Below, in pieces: positions 8,454-16,859 of a stretch of DNA of 64,000 nucleotides. Location: NCBI GenBank assembly GCA_019637095.1, contig JAHBWG010000034.1:1-64000 (forward strand), in the 5' to 3' direction. The DNA comes from Sandaracinaceae bacterium. Lineage in GTDB: Bacteria; Myxococcota_A; Polyangia; Polyangiales; Sandaracinaceae. The position numbers were made by a program, and so were the translations under genes. Within the stretch, counting starts at the first letter, position 1, and the number at the start of each line of letters is the position of its first letter. The notes below the pieces were generated by a model. That model was not told where the DNA came from. It ran no database searches and saw only the letters and a program-made list of their open reading frames with translations.

Positions 8454-10057
8454 TGGAACCTCCGGAAGGGCGAGCCGCCCACCTCGCGCGGCGCCTCCTC
8501 GGGCGTCGCGCTCGAGGCGGCGCCGCGCCGGCCGCGGCCGGGCCGCCGCGCGTCGGCGACGAGCTCGACGCGGAGCTCCTGATCCTGCGCGGGCACCACC
8601 TCGAGCGTGCGCGTGGCGAAGCCGGCGCGCGTCACCTCGACGCGCACGACCTCGTCGGCGCGCGGGACGGAGAGGTCGATCGGCGTGACGCCCCGCTCCT
8701 CGCCGCCGACGCGCACCGTCGCGCCCGCGGGCGTCGAGACGACGGCGAGCCGCACGCGCACCTGCGCCGCCTCCGCCACGGACGGCTCGGTCGGCGGCGC
8801 CGCGGGGCGCGCGGACTCGTCCGGCGGCGCCTCGATCGGCGGCGCGGGCGCCGCCGCGTGCGCCGCGCCCTCCTCGGAGGACGCCTCGGGCCCGCGCGCG
8901 GCGATCCCGAGCACGAGCCCCGCGCCCGCCGCGAGCGCGAGCGCCGCCGCGGCGACGTACACGAGCCGCGGCGGACGGCGCGCCGGGCCGCTCGGCTCGA
9001 CGACCGCCATCGGCGTCCCGCGCTCCACGTCGGGCACGTCCACGGAGATGTCGACCTCGAGCGAGGGCATCTGCGTGATCTCGGAGCCGGCCTGCACGCG
9101 CCGCAGCAGCTCGCGCTTCTCCTCGAGCCGCTCGGGGAAGCGCGCCGCCATCACGGCGGCGAGCTGCTCCTCGAGCAGCGCCGGGGCGTCCATCGCGCGG
9201 AGCGCCTCCGCGAGGTCCGCGCGCATCGCGGCCGCCGTCGGGTAGCGACCCGCCGGATCGCGCGTCAACGACTTTTCCACGATACGGTCGAGGCTCGCGG
9301 GGTAGTCCCCCTTGGCGCCCTCGCTCGGCCGCGGGATGCGGTCCTCCGTGATCGCCCTCATCGAGAGCAGGCTCGTCGGCCGCGCGAAGAGGCGGCGCCC
9401 CGTCGTCAGCTCGAAGAGCACGACGCCGAGCGCGAACACGTCGGCGCGCCGATCGACCTCGCGGCCGAGGCACTGCTCCGGGGACATGTAGGCGAACTTG
9501 CCCTTCATCTGCCCGGCCTCGGTCTCGGTCGAGCGCTCCTTGAACTTGGCGACGCCGAAGTCGATGAGCTTCACGCCGCCGTCGTAGGTGACGAACACGT
9601 TCGACGGAGTCACGTCGCGGTGCACGACGTGGAGCGGCTGCCCGTCGTCGCCCGTGAGCTCGTGCGCCGCGTGCAGCCCCGCGCACGCCTGCATCACGAT
9701 GTAGGCGCCGAGCATCGGACCGAGCGGCGCCTCGTCCCGGATCGAGCGGCGCATGAGCGAGACCGCGCTCTCGCCTTCGAGGTACTCCATCACGAGGAAG
9801 AGCTCGCCGGCCTCCTCCGCGAGCTCCTGCACGTGCACGACGTTCGGGTGGCGGAGCCGCGCGACGACGCGCGCCTCGTCGAGGAACATCTCGACGAACT
9901 CCCGCTTGCGCGCGAGCGACGGCAGGATGCGCTTGATGACCACCGGCCGCTCGAACCCGCTCGGGCCGAGCACCTTGCCCAGGAGGATCTCCGCCATCCC
10001 GCCCGTCGCGAGGCGGCCGACGACGTGGTACCGGCCGATGCGCGGCGGAAAGCTCAT
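8450..10057 (-). CDS. Membrane Ser/Thr protein kinase with extracytoplasmic PEGA domain
   Basis: 535 residues. The kinase core is complete: Gly loop GRLATGGMAE (14-23), catalytic Lys42 (VIKR), HRD at 146-148, Asn153 and DFG at 166-168. A single membrane segment (LVYVAAAALALAAGAGLVLGIAA) is followed by a Pro/Ala-rich spacer and a PEGA domain (VVSTPAGATVRVGGEERGVTPIDLSVP), which usually binds surface polymers. This is a typical myxobacterial Hanks-type kinase, with an outside sensor signalling to an inside kinase. It is coupled by a 4-base overlap to the lectin-like lipoprotein downstream and divergent from the TPR membrane protein at 10091. Confidence 0.93.
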   Translation of the reverse strand: MSFPPRIGRYHVVGRLATGGMAEILLGKVLGPSGFERPVVIKRILPSLARKREFVEMFLDEARVVARLRHPNVVHVQELAEEAGELFLVMEYLEGESAVSLMRRSIRDEAPLGPMLGAYIVMQACAGLHAAHELTGDDGQPLHVVHRDVTPSNVFVTYDGGVKLIDFGVAKFKERSTETEAGQMKGKFAYMSPEQCLGREVDRRADVFALGVVLFELTTGRRLFARPTSLLSMRAITEDRIPRPSEGAKGDYPASLDRIVEKSLTRDPAGRYPTAAAMRADLAEALRAMDAPALLEEQLAAVMAARFPERLEEKRELLRRVQAGSEITQMPSLEVDISVDVPDVERGTPMAVVEPSGPARRPPRLVYVAAAALALAAGAGLVLGIAARGPEASSEEGAAHAAAPAPPIEAPPDESARPAAPPTEPSVAEAAQVRVRLAVVSTPAGATVRVGGEERGVTPIDLSVPRADEVVRVEVTRAGFATRTLEVVPAQDQELRVELVADARRPGRGRRGAASSATPEEAPREVGGSPFRRFQ

Positions 10058-10071
10058 GGCACGCGCGAGTC

Positions 10072-10081
10072 AGTGTACACT
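10072..10081. promoter_or_regulatory. Palindrome AGTGTACACT, candidate bidirectional -10 or operator
   Basis: A perfect 10-bp palindrome sits in the 33-base gap between the divergent kinase (start 10057) and TPR gene (start 10091). Read either way it offers a TACACT -10-like hexamer, ending 9 bases from the plus-strand ATG and 14 bases from the minus-strand ATG. One element may therefore serve both promoters or bind a dimeric regulator. No convincing -35 box is visible. Confidence 0.4.
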
Positions 10082-10090
10082 AGCGCTGCG

Positions 10091-10828
10091 ATGCGGGCTC
10101 GCTTGCTCTGGACCCTGCTCCTCGTGGCGAGCCCCGCCGCGGCGCGGGCGCAGCCGGCCGCCGACGAGGCCTCGCTGCGCCGCGCCGTCGTCCTCTTCGA
10201 GGAGAGCGAGACGCTCTACAACCAGGGCGAGTTCGTCCAGGCCGCGGCGCTGCTCCGGCGGGCGTACGCGCTGCACGCCGACGCGACGCTGCTGTTCAAC
10301 CTCGGGCGCGCGCTCGAGGGCGCGGGCGATCTCGATGGCGCGATCGACGCGTACGCGCGCTATCTCGCCGAGGCGGCCGACCCGCCGGATCGCGGCGCGG
10401 TCGAGGCGCGGCTCGCCACGCTGCGCGCGCAGCGCGAGGCGCTCAGCGAGCGCGGCGCGAGCGAGGTCGATGACGCCGACCGCGCGCCGATCGCCGCGTC
10501 CACCGCGAGCGGCGGCGGGATCGATCCCGTCCCTTGGGTGGTCCTCGGCGTCGGGCTCGCCGCCCTCGGCGTCGGGATCGGGCTCGGCGTCGCGATGCAG
10601 GGCGTCTCCGATCGCGCCGCGACCGAGCCGGTGCAGCGAGAGGCGCAGGCGCTCTACGACGAGGCGCAGGGGCTCGCCATCGGCGCGAACGTGCTGTTCG
10701 TCGTGGGCGGCCTCGCGGCGGCGGCGGGGCTCGTGTGGGGCGTCGTCACCCTCGCCGACGGCGGCGGCGACGCGACGGCGCACCTGCGGTTCGGCCCCGG
10801 CTCGGTCGCGGTCGCGGGCACGTTCTGA
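10091..10828 (+). CDS. TPR-containing membrane protein
   Basis: 245 residues with a signal peptide (MRARLLWTLLLVASPAAARAQ). A TPR-like helical stretch at about 30-110 includes YNQGEFVQAAALLRRAYALHADATLLFNLGRALEGAGDLDGAIDAYARYLA. Two hydrophobic segments near the C-terminus (VVLGVGLAALGVGIGLGVAM and LFVVGGLAAAAGLVWGVVTLA) are separated by a short loop. The architecture is common beside myxobacterial Ser/Thr kinases. It is divergent from the kinase gene with a shared 33-base promoter region, so it may be co-regulated with it or be a partner. The exact role is unknown. Confidence 0.8.
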   Translation: MRARLLWTLLLVASPAAARAQPAADEASLRRAVVLFEESETLYNQGEFVQAAALLRRAYALHADATLLFNLGRALEGAGDLDGAIDAYARYLAEAADPPDRGAVEARLATLRAQREALSERGASEVDDADRAPIAASTASGGGIDPVPWVVLGVGLAALGVGIGLGVAMQGVSDRAATEPVQREAQALYDEAQGLAIGANVLFVVGGLAAAAGLVWGVVTLADGGGDATAHLRFGPGSVAVAGTF

Positions 10829-10902
10829 AGGTCCGCATCCGTTGCGGCGCGCCGCTTGGAAGACGGAGCGAAGGCCCGTACGCTGAGCGCGAGGAAGTGC
10901 CG

Positions 10903-11847
10903 ATGCGAGAGAGGATCCTCGCGGTCGCGTGCGTGCTCGGGGTGCTGGGCGCGGGGTGTCGGCGCGCCGACGACCGCACGGACGCCGGCCCAGGGCGCGA
11001 CGCGGGCGCGGCGGACGCGGGCGCAGACGCCGGCCTCGACGCCACGGTACCACCCGACGCGGCAGGCTCGTCCGACGCGGGCGCCTTCGATGCGGGCACC
11101 AGCGCCGAAGACGGCGTCGCGCTCGTCACGGTGCTCGAGCGCGCAGTCACGATCGCCGCGCTCGCTGCCGGCCCGCTCGTCGCGGAGGCCACCCAGGTCG
11201 ACGCCGACGGCGAGGGTGCCAGCGACACGCGGCTGCGCGACCGCGTCGAGAACGGCGTCGCCGGCGACTCGATCGTGGCCGACGGCGCGTGCGTGACGTT
11301 CGCGTGGAGCGCGCGTACGGCCACCATCACGTTCGACGGCTGCACCTCGGAGATGACCGGCCTCTCGATCGACGGAACGCTCCGCCTCGCCGTCACGTAT
11401 CGGCCCACGACGTTCACCGCGACCTTCGACGCCCTCACCATCGGCGCCACGACCACCTCGGGCTCGGTCGCGCTCGCCGTCGACCGTCGAGACGACGGCG
11501 CGCGCTTCGTCGTGAACGCGGCGCTCGCGTGGACCGACGGCGCGACGGATCAGGCCGTCTCGCTGACCGCTCTCTCGCTCGCGGTCGACGCCGGCGCGAT
11601 GGCGACGACGCTCGATGGCGCGTTCGACGTGAGCACGGGCGCGACGCGCGCGGCGGGCACCGCGATCGCGGTACGATGGCGCCACGGCGACTGCCACCCC
11701 TCGAGCGGCAGCGCCCGCTTCACCATCGACGGAGGCCGCGAGGTCGTCGCGACGTTCCTCCCGGCGACACCGACCGACGGCGTCGTCGCGATCGCGATCC
11801 CTCCTCTGCCCGCGGTGGAGACGGCCGTGCTCGCGCCGTGTCCGTGA
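10903..11847 (+). CDS. Lipoprotein of unknown function with DAG linker
   Basis: 314 residues. The signal has a lipobox (LGAGC19), then about 60 residues of linker (DAGPGRDAGAADAGADAGLDATVPP). The remaining ~230 residues are Thr/Ala/Asp-rich with alternating strands (TATITFDGCTSEMTGLSIDGTLRLAVTYRPTTFTATFD), suggesting an extracytoplasmic beta-sandwich or beta-helix. Cysteines near 130, 146, 265 and the C-terminus could pair. I do not recognise the family. A GAGGAAG element 5-6 bases before the ATG is a reasonable ribosome site. Confidence 0.75.
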   Translation: MRERILAVACVLGVLGAGCRRADDRTDAGPGRDAGAADAGADAGLDATVPPDAAGSSDAGAFDAGTSAEDGVALVTVLERAVTIAALAAGPLVAEATQVDADGEGASDTRLRDRVENGVAGDSIVADGACVTFAWSARTATITFDGCTSEMTGLSIDGTLRLAVTYRPTTFTATFDALTIGATTTSGSVALAVDRRDDGARFVVNAALAWTDGATDQAVSLTALSLAVDAGAMATTLDGAFDVSTGATRAAGTAIAVRWRHGDCHPSSGSARFTIDGGREVVATFLPATPTDGVVAIAIPPLPAVETAVLAPCP

Positions 11848-11977
11848 CGCGGCGAGCACCGCCCGGGATTCGAGCGCTTCACGCCCGTGCCTGCCCTGGG
11901 GGCGTACGCGAGCTCGCCGTTCGAGTCCTGCGACGCCGCTGGACGGCGGGAGGCGCGCGGGGCACCCTCTGAGACCG

Positions 11978-12172
11978 ATGCATCCCTCGAAGCTCTTCCA
12001 CACGATCGTCGTCGTGGGCGCGGCGCTGACCGGCGGCTGCGACGGCGGACCGGCCGGCGACGACGCGGGCGGCGCGCTCGCCGACGCGGCGATGGACGCG
12101 GCGGCCGCCATCGACGCCGGCGAGCCCGTCGACGCGGGCGAAGAGGAAGACGGCATGGTCTTGATCCTCTAG
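11978..12172 (+). CDS. Mini-lipoprotein consisting only of signal, lipobox and DAG linker
   Basis: 64 residues. The signal peptide ends in LTGGC with Asp at +2, followed by an Asp/Ala/Gly tract (DAGGALADAAMDAAAAIDAGEPVDAG) and an acidic end (EEEDGMVLIL). There is no folded domain after the linker. It may be a genuine short lipoprotein or the stub of a longer one, but no continuing open frame is visible in another phase. Codon use matches its neighbours. It lies seven bases before the ferritin-like gene and is probably co-transcribed with it. Confidence 0.6.
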   Translation: MHPSKLFHTIVVVGAALTGGCDGGPAGDDAGGALADAAMDAAAAIDAGEPVDAGEEEDGMVLIL

Positions 12173-12179
12173 ACCCGTG

Positions 12180-12830
12180 ATGCACGCGGAGGTCGGCGCG
12201 ATCTGGCGCGAGCGCGCGCAGTCGGAGCTGAACGCGGCGAGCGGCTTCGCGATCGTCGCGACGGAGCTGTTCGAGCTCGGCGCGCCGAGCGCGGTGCTCG
12301 AGCTCGCGACGCGCGCCGTGCACGACGAGGTGCGCCACGCGGAGCTGTGCCGCGGCCTCGCGGAGCGCTACCTCGGCGAGCCCGTCGCCCCACCCGTCGC
12401 GAAGCGCGTGTCGATGCCGCGCCACGCGGGCGCCGACGCCGAGCTCGTCAAGCACCTGCACGTCGTGGGGCTGTGCTGCGTCAACGAGACGCTCGCCGCC
12501 GGGTTCCTCGAGGCGTGCCTCGAAGCGACCGACGCGCCCGACGTGCGCGAGCTCGCGCGCCAACACCTCGCCGACGAGGTCCGCCACGCGCGCGTCGGCT
12601 GGGCGCACCTCGCGTGGGTGGACGCCGCCACGCGGCGCGCGATCGGTGGCTTCGTGCCGCGCATGCTCACCGCCAACGTCGCGCGCTGGACGCGGCGGCT
12701 CCACATCATGCCGCGCGCGGGCTTCCCCGGCCTCGGCGTCCCGGCGCGCGCGCGCGCGCTCGCGAGCCTCGAAGAGACCGTGCGCGAGGTCGTGCTGCCT
12801 GGCTTCGCGGCGGTCGGCGTCCCGTTGTGA
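12180..12830 (+). CDS. Ferritin-like diiron protein
   Basis: 216 residues. Two four-helix-bundle half-sites are visible: E16 with E50-xx-H53 (HDEVRHAE) and E103 with E133-xx-H136 (ADEVRHAR). This is the EX(n)EXXH...EXXH pattern of rubrerythrin/ferritin-like diiron carboxylate proteins. Probable roles are iron or peroxide handling, or an oxygenase. It starts at the ATG at 12180; a GTG directly before it would add one residue. The AraC-type regulator follows closely on the same strand and may control it. Confidence 0.78.
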   Translation: MHAEVGAIWRERAQSELNAASGFAIVATELFELGAPSAVLELATRAVHDEVRHAELCRGLAERYLGEPVAPPVAKRVSMPRHAGADAELVKHLHVVGLCCVNETLAAGFLEACLEATDAPDVRELARQHLADEVRHARVGWAHLAWVDAATRRAIGGFVPRMLTANVARWTRRLHIMPRAGFPGLGVPARARALASLEETVREVVLPGFAAVGVPL

Positions 12831-12876
12831 GATCGTGGAGCGCGCGGGCGCGGCGCACGACGCGGGGGCCGCGCAC

Positions 12877-13809
12877 GTGAGCGCGGCCGACACGGCGCAC
12901 CGCCCGCGCGTCGAGCGCGCGATCCGCTTCATCGCGGAGCACCTCGACGAGCCGATCACGCTCGCCGACGTCGCGCGCGTCGCGCACCTGAGCGAGCACC
13001 ACTTCCACCGCGTCTTCGCGGCGGTGACCGGTGAGCCGATCGGCCGGTTCATCACGCGGCGGCGCCTCGAGCTCGCGGCGCTGCGCCTCGCGTACGAGCC
13101 CGCGCGCAGCGTGACGGAGATCGGGCTGAGCGTCGGCTACTCGTCGCCCTCGAACTTCGCCAAGGCGTTCTCGGCGCACTTCGGCTGCACGCCGAGCCAC
13201 GTGCGCGCGCCGGGCGCCGCGCTGCCCGCCGCGCTCGGTCGGCTGGCGACGCGCTACGGCCGATCGTTCGATCCGCTCGCGCTCCACGCGCTGCCCCCCG
13301 ATGCGCCGCCCGCGCGCGTGCGCGAGGAGCTGGCGCGGCTGCGCGCGAGCCTGCGCTTCGAGACGCGCGACGCGCCGCTCCCGCTCGCGTGCCTCGCGAG
13401 CCCCGACGGCTACGACACCGACGCGATCGGCGAGACGATCGCGAGGCTCGTCGAGCACGCGCTCGCGCGCGGGCTCTCGGACGAGGCCGTCGACGTGTGG
13501 GGCATCGGCTACGACAGCCCGGTCCTCACCGCGCCCGAGCTGCGCCGCTACCACGCCGCGGTGCCGTGCCCGGCCGGCAGCGAGCTGCCCGCGCCGTTCT
13601 TCCCCGGCGCCGTCGGGCCCGGTCGCTTCGCCGTGTTCGACTACGACGGCCCGGTCGACGGCGTCGAGGCGCGCTGGCTCTCCGTCTACTCGACGTGGCT
13701 GCCCGCGAGCGGGCTGCGCGCCGGCGCGCACGTGGCGCTCGACCGCTACGTCGGTGACTGGCCCGAGGACGGCCGCGTCCGCATGGAGCTCTGGCTCGCC
13801 GTCGAGTGA
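12877..13809 (+). CDS. AraC-family regulator with GyrI-like effector domain
   Basis: About 310 residues from the GTG at 12877; a GTG at 12835 would add 14 residues. The N-terminal ~100 residues are a double helix-turn-helix AraC domain (ITLADVARVAHLSEHHFHRVFAAVTGE ... SVTEIGLSVGYSSPSNFAKAF). The C-terminal ~170 residues, ending FAVFDYDGPVDGVEARWLSVYSTWLP ... ELWLAVE, match the GyrI/SOUL-like small-molecule-binding fold often fused to this domain (Rob/BmrR type). It should activate or repress transcription in response to a lipophilic ligand. It follows the ferritin-like gene by 46 bases. Confidence 0.87.
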   Translation: MSAADTAHRPRVERAIRFIAEHLDEPITLADVARVAHLSEHHFHRVFAAVTGEPIGRFITRRRLELAALRLAYEPARSVTEIGLSVGYSSPSNFAKAFSAHFGCTPSHVRAPGAALPAALGRLATRYGRSFDPLALHALPPDAPPARVREELARLRASLRFETRDAPLPLACLASPDGYDTDAIGETIARLVEHALARGLSDEAVDVWGIGYDSPVLTAPELRRYHAAVPCPAGSELPAPFFPGAVGPGRFAVFDYDGPVDGVEARWLSVYSTWLPASGLRAGAHVALDRYVGDWPEDGRVRMELWLAVE

Positions 13810-13834
13810 GCGCGCGAGCCCCTCGGTGCTCCGC

Positions 13835-14875
13835 TCACCGCGTCCAGTGCGCGAGCAGCGCCTGGGACTCGGACGGCAGGCTCGCGTACCCCGGATCGCT
13901 CTCCACCGGCAGCTCCGCCACCACCGCGAAGAGCAACGCGCGGTTGAGGGGGTCGACCGCCGCGTCGGCTGCGAGCGCGCGCAGGCGGGCGGCGAAGCTC
14001 GGCCCGAGGTCGGGCGCGATGCGGCGCGCGTCGGCGAGCCCGATCACGCTCCGCTGCGAGGCCAGCGCGACGAGCAGGCCGAGCATGAGGCGCTCGGGGT
14101 CCACGCCGACCATCTCGAGCAGCTCGAGGTGACCGGACGGATGGCTCTGGCCGTAGCTCGACCAGGCCATGCGCGAGCTCGAGAAGTAGGCGACCGTGTC
14201 GACCCAACCCTGGACGGCCCAGCCGCTGCGGCCGGCCTGCGCGGCGGCGGTCGCGCGCATGCGCGCGACGAGCTGCGGACCCTCGTCCATCGAGCACCCG
14301 CCGACTGGGTGGTAGCGGCGGAGCTGCTCCAGGTAGGGCACGAGGTCCGGCGCGGCGCGGGGCGTGGCGAACGACCACGCCGAGTCGGGCAGGCCGGGCA
14401 CGTCGTAGCGATCGGTGTCGGCGTCGGGCTCCAGGCTCAGCGGGCCCTCGAACGCGAGCAGGGTCCGCGCGTAGGCCACCGTCTCGATGAGCTCGGCGGG
14501 CAGCGGGGGCGGCTCCGCGAGCGGGCGCACCGGGGTGAGCGAAACAGGCCAAGGGCACGGCGCACGCTCGCAGCCCGAAGGGAGCGTTCCGTCGTGGAAC
14601 AGCGCCGAGAGCTGCCACCCGCCGTCCTCCCGGCGGGCGAGCGCGACCGCCGTGTCGTCGCCGCGCCGAACGAGCGCGAGCGTCACCGGCGGCCCGAGCG
14701 AGGTCGCCGTCTCGGCGAAGCGCTCGGGCGCCGGCCAGCTCGGGGGGCCCGCCGGCGCCCGCTCCCCGCTCGCGTCGGCAGCCGGCGCGCGCGCGTCCCG
14801 CACCGGTACGAAGGCCTCGGTCGCGCAGGACGCGAGCACGAAGCAAGAGACGATCCCTGATCCGACGCGTCGCAT
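13835..14875 (-). CDS. Lipoprotein of unknown function
   Basis: 346 residues with lipobox (FVLASC17). It starts at the ATG at 14875, preceded by a strong GGGAGG ribosome site six bases upstream. The mature protein has conserved-looking motifs (HPVGGCSMDEGPQLVARM and YGQSHPSGHLELLEMVGVDPERLMLGLLVALASQ) and a mostly helical second half, but I cannot assign a family. It is divergent from no close gene on its 5' side, where pirin is co-directional 71 bases upstream. Confidence 0.75.
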   Translation of the reverse strand: MRRVGSGIVSCFVLASCATEAFVPVRDARAPAADASGERAPAGPPSWPAPERFAETATSLGPPVTLALVRRGDDTAVALARREDGGWQLSALFHDGTLPSGCERAPCPWPVSLTPVRPLAEPPPLPAELIETVAYARTLLAFEGPLSLEPDADTDRYDVPGLPDSAWSFATPRAAPDLVPYLEQLRRYHPVGGCSMDEGPQLVARMRATAAAQAGRSGWAVQGWVDTVAYFSSSRMAWSSYGQSHPSGHLELLEMVGVDPERLMLGLLVALASQRSVIGLADARRIAPDLGPSFAARLRALAADAAVDPLNRALLFAVVAELPVESDPGYASLPSESQALLAHWTR

Positions 14876-14946
14876 GGGCACCTCCCCGTGTGAATCACTC
14901 GGACGATGACGCCGCGCGATCCTTGGGTCGAGCGACGCGCGCGCAC

Positions 14947-15867
14947 CTACTCCGCTGCGTTCAACCGGAGGAGCGGGCGGGCGGCGTCGGGCGGCGCGGG
15001 CGTGAACGACTCGGTGTCGCCCGGAGGAAGGGGCGTGCGGCCCTCGCGCCACGCGGCCTTCGCCTCCTCGAGGCGCTCGAGCGACGAGCTCAGGAAGTTC
15101 CACCAGAAGTACCGCGGGCCGGGCGGCGCGCCTCCGAAGGCGAGGAGCCGCGCGGGCCCACCGGCCTCGCCCGCCTCGACGGACGCGGGCCCCTCGCGCA
15201 GGAGCGCGACGCGCTGTGCGTCGACGCGGGCGCCCGCCAGCTCGATCGCGCCGCGCAGGACGTAGACCGCGCGCTCGCCGATCCCGTCCGGGAGGTGGTG
15301 ACGGGCGCCCGGCGCGAGCTCGATGTCCCAGAGGAACAGTGGCGCGGGGAAGCGCACGGGCGCGTCGCCGCCCTCGGCGCCCGCGGCGAGCCGCCGCACG
15401 ATGGCGCCGCCTTCGGTGTGCGTCGGGACGCGCGAGGGATCGATCGCCTCGAACGAGGGCTCGGCGTCCTCCGCGCCATCGGGTAGCGGCATCAGGATCT
15501 GGACGAGCTCGAGCCGGCCGCCGAGCGCACGCAGCCGCTCGAAGCGCTCCGAATGCACGATGCCGCGCCCCGCGACCATGTAGCCCATCGCCCCCGGGCC
15601 GAGCTCCACGCAAGAGCCGAGCGAGTCGCGGTGCGTCACGTGGCCCTCGAGCACGTACGTGATCGCCGCGAGCCCGATGTGCGGGTGCGGGCGCACGTCG
15701 TAGTCCGGGGGCACCCCGAGGGGCTCGACCTCGCGAGGCAGCGCGTGCGCGACGAGGCCGAACGGCCCGATCGTGCGCGGGCGCGCCTCGGCGCCCATCG
15801 GCGCCGCGAGCGCCGTCTTCACCATGCCCGCGTGGAACGTCCGCGCGTCGACGATCTGCTCGATCAT
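14947..15867 (-). CDS. Pirin-family bicupin protein
   Basis: 306 residues, normal for pirins. The N-terminal cupin carries the metal-binding set: DVRPHPHIGLAAITYVLEG gives His-x-His, and HRDSLGS plus GRGIVHSE give the remaining ligands. The second cupin (ARHHLPDGIGERAVYVLRGAIEL) and the end (GGAPPGPRYFWWNFLSSS) are also typical. Pirins bind Fe or Ni, and some have quercetinase activity or act as redox-responsive co-regulators. It is divergent from the SDR gene with 150 bases between them, which hold a pair of direct repeats. Confidence 0.92.
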   Translation of the reverse strand: MIEQIVDARTFHAGMVKTALAAPMGAEARPRTIGPFGLVAHALPREVEPLGVPPDYDVRPHPHIGLAAITYVLEGHVTHRDSLGSCVELGPGAMGYMVAGRGIVHSERFERLRALGGRLELVQILMPLPDGAEDAEPSFEAIDPSRVPTHTEGGAIVRRLAAGAEGGDAPVRFPAPLFLWDIELAPGARHHLPDGIGERAVYVLRGAIELAGARVDAQRVALLREGPASVEAGEAGGPARLLAFGGAPPGPRYFWWNFLSSSLERLEEAKAAWREGRTPLPPGDTESFTPAPPDAARPLLRLNAAE

Positions 15868-15947
15868 GCCCACCCCGAGGCGCCACTCAACCACGACGCG
15901 GACCTCTTGTCGACGGCGACGGCGCGCCTCCGCAGGGCGCGCGCGGA

Positions 15948-15983
15948 CCGCAAGCGAGGAGCACCGCTCCGCAAGCGGGGAGC
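15948..15983. repeat. Pair of 15-bp direct repeats between pirin and SDR genes
   Basis: CCGCAAGCGAGGAGC (15948-15962) and CCGCAAGCGGGGAGC (15969-15983) differ at one base and are 21 bases apart start to start, two helical turns. They lie between divergent starts at 15867 and 16018. This geometry suits a regulator bound to one face of the DNA, but chance in GC-rich DNA cannot be excluded. Confidence 0.35.
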
Positions 15984-16017
15984 CGCGCGCCGCCGCGCCG
16001 CGCGCCACGCTCGGTCC

Positions 16018-16818
16018 ATGAGCCACCCCATCGAATCGTCCCGCCGCGTCCTCGTCACCGGCGCGTCCCGTGGCATCGGGCGCGCCACCGCGCTCGCGCT
16101 CGCCCGCCGCGGCGAGCGCGTCGTCCTGTGCGCGCGCTCGCGCGAAGCGCTCGAGGCCCTCGCCCGCGAGGCCGGCGAGCGCGCCGAGGTCGCCATCCTC
16201 GACGTCACCGACGACGAGAGCGTCGAGCGCGCGCTCGCCGAGATCCTCGCGCGGGGCCCCGTCGACGTCCTCGTCAACAACGCGGGCGTCTACGAGCAGC
16301 AGCTCTTCCTCGCGCAGGACCCCGCCTGGCAGCGGCGCGAGATGGAGGTGAACTACTTCGGCGCGCTGCGCGTGACGCGGGCCGTGCTTCCCTCGATGCT
16401 CGCGCGCGGGCGCGGGACGATCGTCAACGTCTCGTCGCTGATCGGCGCGATCCCGTGCCCCGCGACGGCGAGCTACTGCGCGAGCAAGGCCGCGCTGAAC
16501 GCGTGGACCCACGCGCTGCGCGGCGAGGTCGCGCACCGCGGCGTGCGCACCGTCGTCTTCATGCCGAGCCACACCGCCACCGAAGAGGCGCAGGCCACCT
16601 CGTACGACGGCGTGTACGCGCTCCCCGTCGAGTACGTGGCGGCGGAGCTGGTGCGCGCGATCGATCGGGCGCCGAGGAGCACCGCGGCGAGCCCCGTCTT
16701 CCGCGCGTTCCTGCGCCTCGCCGGCCTCTTCCCGGGCTGGGCCGAGCGGCGGGTCGCCGGCTCCACCACGCGCCTCGTCCACGCGCTCGAGGCCGCGGCG
16801 CTGCTCCCTCGAACCTAG
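16018..16818 (+). CDS. Short-chain dehydrogenase/reductase
   Basis: 266 residues. It has the NAD(P) motif TGASRGIG (14-21), NNAG (87-90), catalytic Ser139/140 (NVSS), and the YxxxK pair Tyr153/Lys157 (SYCASK). The C-terminal segment has a hydrophobic stretch (FRAFLRLAGLFPGWAERRV) like membrane-associated SDRs such as the DltE/YqjQ and 17-beta-HSD-like groups. The substrate is unknown. The Arg after TGAS suggests NADPH preference. Confidence 0.92.
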   Translation: MSHPIESSRRVLVTGASRGIGRATALALARRGERVVLCARSREALEALAREAGERAEVAILDVTDDESVERALAEILARGPVDVLVNNAGVYEQQLFLAQDPAWQRREMEVNYFGALRVTRAVLPSMLARGRGTIVNVSSLIGAIPCPATASYCASKAALNAWTHALRGEVAHRGVRTVVFMPSHTATEEAQATSYDGVYALPVEYVAAELVRAIDRAPRSTAASPVFRAFLRLAGLFPGWAERRVAGSTTRLVHALEAAALLPRT

Positions 16819-16859
16819 AGCGCGGCGCGCGCGAGCTTCGGGAGCCACCGCGCGGACGA

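Noticed and set aside
5487-8582. Long plus-strand open frame across the GNAT and helicase genes
   Set aside because: Antisense to recognised genes, Arg/Glu-rich, and no domain signature.
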